From assembly GCA_016937725.1 (NCBI GenBank), contig JAFGVZ010000051.1, positions 1 to 16,438 on the forward strand: 16,438 nucleotides of DNA. Reading direction: 5' to 3'. This document shows, one piece after another, positions 12,941 to 16,438 of this stretch. Within the stretch, counting starts at the first letter, position 1; every line of letters begins with the position of its first letter. Both the position numbers and the translations under genes were made by a program. Origin of the DNA: Paracoccaceae bacterium. Its GTDB lineage: Bacteria > Pseudomonadota > Alphaproteobacteria > Rhodobacterales > Rhodobacteraceae. The notes under the pieces are model-generated. The model was given only the letters and a program-made list of their open reading frames with translations. It made no database searches and was not told the DNA's origin.

Positions 12941-14347
12941 ATGCTGAAAACCTTCATCGGGCCACGCTTGCGGCGCTTGCGGCAGGACCATGGGCAGACC
13001 CAAGCGCAGATGGCGCGCGCCTTGGGCATTTCGACATCCTACGTTAACCTATTGGAAAAAAACGAAAGGTCGGTTTCCGTTCCAGTGCTGCTGAAGATAT
13101 TCGAAACCTATGGCGTGGAATGGCGCGACATTGCCGAGGATGACGACACCGCCACCCTGACAGACCTGCGCGCCGCGCTGCATGACAACCTGTTTGACGC
13201 TGACCGCCCCGATTTGCCGCAACTGCGCGCCGCACAAATCCACAGCCCCGATCTGGTGTCGTCGTTCCTGACGTTGCACCGCGCCTATCAGGCTGCGACA
13301 GATCAACTCATGGCGCTGGCAACCAGCGGCACGAATGCGGGCGATGTGCTGCCAAGCTCGCCCGAAGCCGCTGTGCACAACTTCTTTCGGCGCAATCATA
13401 ACCATTTCGCCGTGCTCGAATCGGCCGCAGCAGAGTTCTGGGGCGGCAAGCAGATTGCTGCAGACGACACCTATAGCGCGCTAAAAGCCGTGCTGCGCGA
13501 CCGTCTGGGCCTGCATGTGCGGCTGGTCACGATTGCCGAAATGCCCGACACCTTGCGCGAATATGACGAGACCACCCGCGAAGTGCGGCTGTCAGAGGCG
13601 CTGGACCACCCCAACCGGGTGTTTCAATTGGTGCATGTGGCCGGGTTGATCGAACACGCAGAGCTTCTGGACAAACTCTTGTCGCAATCGCGCATCACCG
13701 ACCCGCATGGGCTGGCGCGCTGCCGGGTGGAGCTGACCAACTACTTCGCCGCCGCCGTGCTGATGCCCTACAGCGCCTTTCTGTCTGAAGCCTTGGGGTC
13801 GAAATACGATTTCGCGCATCTGGCCACGCGCTTTGGCGTCAGTTTTGAACAAGCCTGCCACCGTGCCACCACCTTGCAGCGCGCGGGCGCGCAGGGGGTG
13901 CCGTTCTTCTTCGTGCGCATCGACAAGGCCGGGAACGTGACCAAGCGCTTTAACGCGACCGATTTTCACTTGGCCGAATATGGCGGCGCTTGCCCAAGGC
14001 TGGATGTGCACACGTCGTTTCGCACCCCGGGGCAGGTTGTGCCGCAATTCGTGGAAATGCCGGACCGCAGCCAGTTCTTTGTCTTTGCCCGCACAGTGGA
14101 CCGCCCCAGCCTGTCGCGGCCCGCGACCGATGTGCGCTTGGCCGTGGCCATGGGCTGCGATGTCGACCATGCGGGGCAGATCGGCTATGCCGAAAGCCTG
14201 CGCGCCAGCAAAACACGGCCCGTGCCCATTGGCATCAACTGCCGCACCTGTCCGCGCGTGGGCTGCGATCAGCGCGCACATAACGCGGTGGTGCTGTCAA
14301 AGCCGGTCGATGCACGGCGGCGTGGGGCAACGCGCTATGCAAGTTGA
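12941..14347 (+). CDS. ScfR-family transcriptional regulator (XRE HTH + IrrE/ImmA-like domain + DUF2083)
   Basis: A 468-aa regulator of the short-chain fatty acyl-CoA regulator family (RamB, MccR, PccR), whose members control acetate, methylcitrate or propionyl-CoA genes. Order of domains: an XRE-type helix-turn-helix (about 5-65; GPRLRRLRQDHGQTQAQMARALG, then the recognition-helix region STSYVNLLEKNERSVS); a middle IrrE/ImmA-like domain (about 155-290) including VFQLVHVAGLIEHAELLDKLL and ELTNYFAAAVLMPYSAFLSEA; and a C-terminal DUF2083-type domain ending in the conserved cysteine motif INCRTCPRVGCDQRAHN (Cys434, 437, 442). The usual metallopeptidase HExxH of ImmA is absent: the aligned stretch reads HVAGL, so catalysis is unlikely. 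The ATG at 12941 is used because the frame upstream (from 12881) runs through the palindromic operator; a weak AGGA lies nine bases upstream. Divergent from sgaA, so probably regulates that operon and itself; the ligand is unknown. Confidence 0.88.
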   Translation: MLKTFIGPRLRRLRQDHGQTQAQMARALGISTSYVNLLEKNERSVSVPVLLKIFETYGVEWRDIAEDDDTATLTDLRAALHDNLFDADRPDLPQLRAAQIHSPDLVSSFLTLHRAYQAATDQLMALATSGTNAGDVLPSSPEAAVHNFFRRNHNHFAVLESAAAEFWGGKQIAADDTYSALKAVLRDRLGLHVRLVTIAEMPDTLREYDETTREVRLSEALDHPNRVFQLVHVAGLIEHAELLDKLLSQSRITDPHGLARCRVELTNYFAAAVLMPYSAFLSEALGSKYDFAHLATRFGVSFEQACHRATTLQRAGAQGVPFFFVRIDKAGNVTKRFNATDFHLAEYGGACPRLDVHTSFRTPGQVVPQFVEMPDRSQFFVFARTVDRPSLSRPATDVRLAVAMGCDVDHAGQIGYAESLRASKTRPVPIGINCRTCPRVGCDQRAHNAVVLSKPVDARRRGATRYAS

Positions 14348-14389
14348 AAACACTGCGCCACGCGTTTTGAATAGAGTAAGCGGCGCATA

Positions 14390-15319
14390 TTAGAATACCG
14401 CGTGTTCGCCCAAGTCTGTCGTCACCTCGCCCCTCAGCAGCGCCACGTAGTGGTCGCGCAGGGTATCGGTGCCGTATTCCGGTGTGGCATCGGCGTCGTA
14501 GCGGGCGCCGTTCCAGACAAGCATGGATTCGGTCGCATAATAGCGCCCGATGCGGGCGAAATCGGCCTTGGTGCGCAGGGACGGCACCACGCGGCCAGCG
14601 AGGGACAGCGCGCCGATAATCGCGTCCATCACGCCCACGGGCAGGCTGCGGAACTTGGGGGGCTGGTCGGTCATCTGGAACAGCATCTCGGCCTGATCGC
14701 GCGGGGTAAGCGCCGGTCCCGGCCCGCCGATGGGCAGAATGCCTGTGCGGTCAGGGTCGGTCAGGCATCCGACGATATATGCTGCCAGATCGCGGTCCGA
14801 GATGGGCTTGCACGCGGTCAGCCGCCCATCGCCGAACAGCAAGAACGGCTTGCCCGTCTGCACCCGCGCCACCTGCCCCGAGAGTGATTTGAAAAACGCG
14901 GTCGGGCGCACGATGGCGTGGCGCAGGCCGGAGGCTTGCAGTTCCGCCTCGAACGCCAGTTTGGCGCGTTGAAATTCCAAAAGGGGTTTTTGCACACAGA
15001 TAGCAGATAGCAGCACGAATTGCCCCACACCCGCCGTTTGGGCCGCGCGCAACAGCGCCAGATTGGCGGCATGGTCCACCGCCCAAGCGTCTTTCGGCGC
15101 ACCAGAGCGCGAGGCCATGCAAGACACCACGGCATCCATGCCCGCCAAATCATCCGTATCGAGCGCGCCACGGGTCAGATCGGCCTCTCGCCGCGCCACG
15201 CCTTCGGGCAAAGCGCTACTCGTGCGCACAAGGCAGGTCACGTCATGCCCATCGGCCAGCAGTCGGGCCAGCACAGCGCGCCCGATCGTGCCGGTTGCCC
15301 CTGCCAGAAGAACCTTCAT
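14390..15319 (-). CDS. bciA: Divinyl (proto)chlorophyllide 8-vinyl reductase, BciA type
   Basis: A 309-aa NAD(P)H-binding atypical short-chain dehydrogenase. The N-terminal Rossmann motif is LLAGATGTIGRAV (4-16). Family-typical segments are FVLLSAICVQKPLLEFQRAKLAFEAEL (105-131), IVRPTAFFKSLSGQVARVQTGKPFLLFGDGRLTACKPISDRDLA (around 140-185) and LPIGGPGPALTPRDQAEMLF (about 195-214). These match, from memory, the BciA/DVR group that reduces the 8-vinyl group of divinyl chlorophyllide or protochlorophyllide to ethyl with NADPH during (bacterio)chlorophyll synthesis. It implies that the host makes bacteriochlorophyll, although no other bch or puf genes lie in the window. The start ATG overlaps the stop of the upstream lysR gene (ATGA), so the two are co-expressed. 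It converges with the ScfR regulator, with only 42 bp between the stops. A different NAD(P)-dependent epimerase-like role is a less likely alternative. Confidence 0.85.
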   Translation of the reverse strand: MKVLLAGATGTIGRAVLARLLADGHDVTCLVRTSSALPEGVARREADLTRGALDTDDLAGMDAVVSCMASRSGAPKDAWAVDHAANLALLRAAQTAGVGQFVLLSAICVQKPLLEFQRAKLAFEAELQASGLRHAIVRPTAFFKSLSGQVARVQTGKPFLLFGDGRLTACKPISDRDLAAYIVGCLTDPDRTGILPIGGPGPALTPRDQAEMLFQMTDQPPKFRSLPVGVMDAIIGALSLAGRVVPSLRTKADFARIGRYYATESMLVWNGARYDADATPEYGTDTLRDHYVALLRGEVTTDLGEHAVF

Positions 15320-16215
15320 GCCAGCTCCTTACGTGCTTTCGACAAGCGCCGTGCCTGCGCCAGAAGTGCTGCCAGAACCGGCGTATGCGGTTCTCGCCAT
15401 GGTGCGATCAGCCCCACCTGTTTCGCCCCCTGCCCCTCGCGCAACGGGATCGCCGCAAGCTCCGGGCGGGCAGCAAACAGCGCCGCCGTGTCGGCATTCA
15501 CAATACTGACCCAATCGCCCGTCAACACATGTGCAACCAGTGCAATCATGGAGTTCGACTCGATCCTAGGCGCAATCGGCACACCCGCCCGCGCAAGTTC
15601 ATGGTTGATGATGCGCCGATTTTGCATGTCCTCTGTCAGCAGGCATAATGGCAACCCGGCCAGATCGGCCCATGCAAGTTCGGTCTTTTGCGCGCAGGGG
15701 CGGCTTTTGGCGGTTAGAAGCAGGTAGCGCTCGGTATAAAGCGGCTCTGTCACCAAGCGGCCCAAAGGTTCGTTATCCAGATAGCTAATCCCGGCATCCA
15801 CTTGCAGGTTGTCGATCTGCTGCAAAATTTCGACAGAGCTGCGCGACAGGATTTCGATTTGCACACCGGGATGGCGCGCGATGAACGGGCCGGTCAGATC
15901 GGCCACCATGGGCAAAGCGGTCGGCACCACGCCCAAGCGCAGATTGCCCGACAAGCCGTGACGCGCAGCGCGCATTTCCTGTTTCAGGCTTCGGGTATCG
16001 CCCACGATGCGGTGCGCCCAATCCAACACCCGCGCGCCCTCTGGCGTAAGCCCTTCGAACCGGCTGCCACGCCAGACAAGTTGAACCCCCAATTCCCCTT
16101 CCAATTGCTTGATCCCGGCGGATAACGAAGGCTGCGAGATCCCACATTTTTCGGCCGCGCGGCCGAAATGGCGCTCTGCCGCAAGGGCTATGAACATTTC
16201 CAAGCGGTCCAGCAT
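15316..16215 (-). CDS. LysR-family transcriptional regulator
   Basis: A 299-aa LysR-type regulator. The N-terminal winged HTH (about 1-60) reads MLDRLEMFIALAAERHFGRAAEKCGISQPSLSAGIKQLEGELGVQLV, and a linker helix follows (about 65-88). The effector domain (about 90-290) starts at LSGNLRLGVVPTALPMVADL and includes ILSRSSVEILQQIDNLQVDAGISYLD. A TTG one codon earlier (16218) is an alternative start with equally good spacing to AGGAG (6 versus 9 bases); I chose the ATG. The stop overlaps the bciA start (ATGA), so it is in one transcript with bciA, and it is divergent from the peptidase gene. The HTH region reminds me of LysR regulators next to NAD-dependent formate dehydrogenase genes in Rhodobacterales, which would suit C1 metabolism, but no such genes are visible here, so the target and ligand are left open. 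Confidence 0.9.
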   Translation of the reverse strand: MLDRLEMFIALAAERHFGRAAEKCGISQPSLSAGIKQLEGELGVQLVWRGSRFEGLTPEGARVLDWAHRIVGDTRSLKQEMRAARHGLSGNLRLGVVPTALPMVADLTGPFIARHPGVQIEILSRSSVEILQQIDNLQVDAGISYLDNEPLGRLVTEPLYTERYLLLTAKSRPCAQKTELAWADLAGLPLCLLTEDMQNRRIINHELARAGVPIAPRIESNSMIALVAHVLTGDWVSIVNADTAALFAARPELAAIPLREGQGAKQVGLIAPWREPHTPVLAALLAQARRLSKARKELA

Positions 16216-16235
16216 CAAAGCAATCTCCTGAAAAC

Positions 16236-16252
16236 ATATGGGCAGAGCCTAT
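16236..16252. promoter_or_regulatory. Possible LysR-type binding box (ATA-N11-TAT)
   Basis: ATA (16236-16238) and TAT (16250-16252) are separated by 11 bases, fitting the loose T-N11-A dyad of LysR boxes. The site lies in the 107-bp region between lysR and the divergent peptidase gene, just upstream of the lysR ribosome binding site. The pattern is short and could be chance. Confidence 0.25.
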
Positions 16253-16322
16253 TTCGCCACGCAAGCGGATAATCTGGTTCGCCCTCTTGCTGGCCCTGCA
16301 TGGCCCGCCTATCTGCGAGAGC

Positions 16323-16438
16323 ATGAAACGTTTTATTCCTTTTATGAAGACGGCCCCCAGCGTGGCCGTGATCCGCCTGCAAGGCATGATCGCCAGCGGC
16401 TCCGGCGCGGGGCGGCTGAACGATGCGGCGCTTGCCCC
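16323..16438 (+). CDS. S49-family peptidase, SppA/SohB-like (only the N-terminus is in the window)
   Basis: Only the first 38 codons are visible, and the frame runs off the right edge. The sequence MKRFIPFMKTAPSVAVIRLQ continues as GMIASGSGAGRLNDAALAP. A short basic start followed by the strand VAVIRLQGMIASG and an L-N/S-D-A-x-LAP stretch resembles, from memory, the beginning of bacterial S49 serine peptidases (signal peptide peptidase SppA/SohB), which use a Ser-Lys dyad on membrane-associated substrates. The catalytic region would lie beyond the window. No obvious Shine-Dalgarno is seen (GCGAGAG precedes the ATG). Divergent from lysR. The call is moderate because so little is visible. Confidence 0.6.
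   Translation, partial: MKRFIPFMKTAPSVAVIRLQGMIASGSGAGRLNDAALA

Noticed and set aside
12800..13003. N-terminal extension of SgaA to an ATG at 13003
   Set aside because: It overlaps the start of the divergent regulator and the palindromic operator, while the ATG at 12799 has a strong Shine-Dalgarno and matches the family N-terminus.
14348..14389. TGCGCC (14354-14359) / GGCGCA (14382-14387) hairpin as a bidirectional terminator between the ScfR regulator and bciA
   Set aside because: The stem is only 6 bp, the loop is 22 bases and there is no T-run on either strand.
1..16438. Mobile elements, CRISPR arrays, tRNA or rRNA genes
   Set aside because: No transposase or integrase motifs, no regular direct repeat arrays and no cloverleaf-like segments were seen. 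Composition looks even across the window.

Overview
The window looks like chromosomal DNA of an alphaproteobacterium, most likely a Rhodobacteraceae (Rhodobacter/Roseobacter group). The reasons are the high GC, the protein styles, an ScfR-type regulator, a BciA-type divinyl (proto)chlorophyllide 8-vinyl reductase (which points to bacteriochlorophyll synthesis, so a phototroph or aerobic anoxygenic phototroph), and methylotroph-type serine-cycle enzymes. I saw no tRNA, rRNA, CRISPR, insertion sequence or prophage. Nearly all of the DNA is accounted for by 15 genes, two of them cut by the window ends, and no gene-free stretch exceeds 300 bases.

Layout. (1) 1-545, minus: start of a class II-like histone deacetylase/acetylpolyamine amidohydrolase, cut off at the left end. 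(2) 660-2132, plus: AMP nucleosidase (amn). (3) 2317-2607, plus: a small HU-type DNA-binding protein followed by a good intrinsic terminator. (4) 2741-6290, plus: a tightly coupled three-gene operon (SCP2-type thiolase, AMP-forming acyl-CoA ligase, tandem DUF296/PPC protein) joined by ATGA overlaps. (5) 6316-6400: stacked hairpins between convergent transcripts. (6) 12799 down to 6415, minus: a six-gene operon sgaA - mcl - mtkA - mtkB - meh-like hydratase - mct-like CoA transferase. (7) 12941-14347, plus: a divergently transcribed ScfR-family regulator (relatives: RamB, MccR, PccR); the shared promoter region carries two TGTAAA/TTTACA palindromes. (8) 16215 down to 14390, minus: lysR - bciA, translationally coupled. 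(9) 16323 to the right end, plus: start of an S49-family peptidase (SppA/SohB-like).

How it fits together. The six-gene operon is the core. SgaA, MtkA, MtkB and Mcl are the serine-cycle enzymes that interconvert glyoxylate, glycine/serine, malate, malyl-CoA and acetyl-CoA. The last two genes resemble the mesaconyl-CoA C1-C4 CoA transferase (Mct) and mesaconyl-C4-CoA hydratase (Meh) known from the second half of the 3-hydroxypropionate bicycle. With a promiscuous Mcl they could turn mesaconyl-CoA (also an ethylmalonyl-CoA pathway intermediate), or glyoxylate plus propionyl-CoA, into pyruvate plus acetyl-CoA. The divergent acyl-CoA-sensing-type regulator is the obvious candidate controller. I regard this combined module and its regulator/operator as the most interesting part of the window. 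The specific enzyme assignments for mct and meh rest on family resemblance and context, not on biochemical proof.
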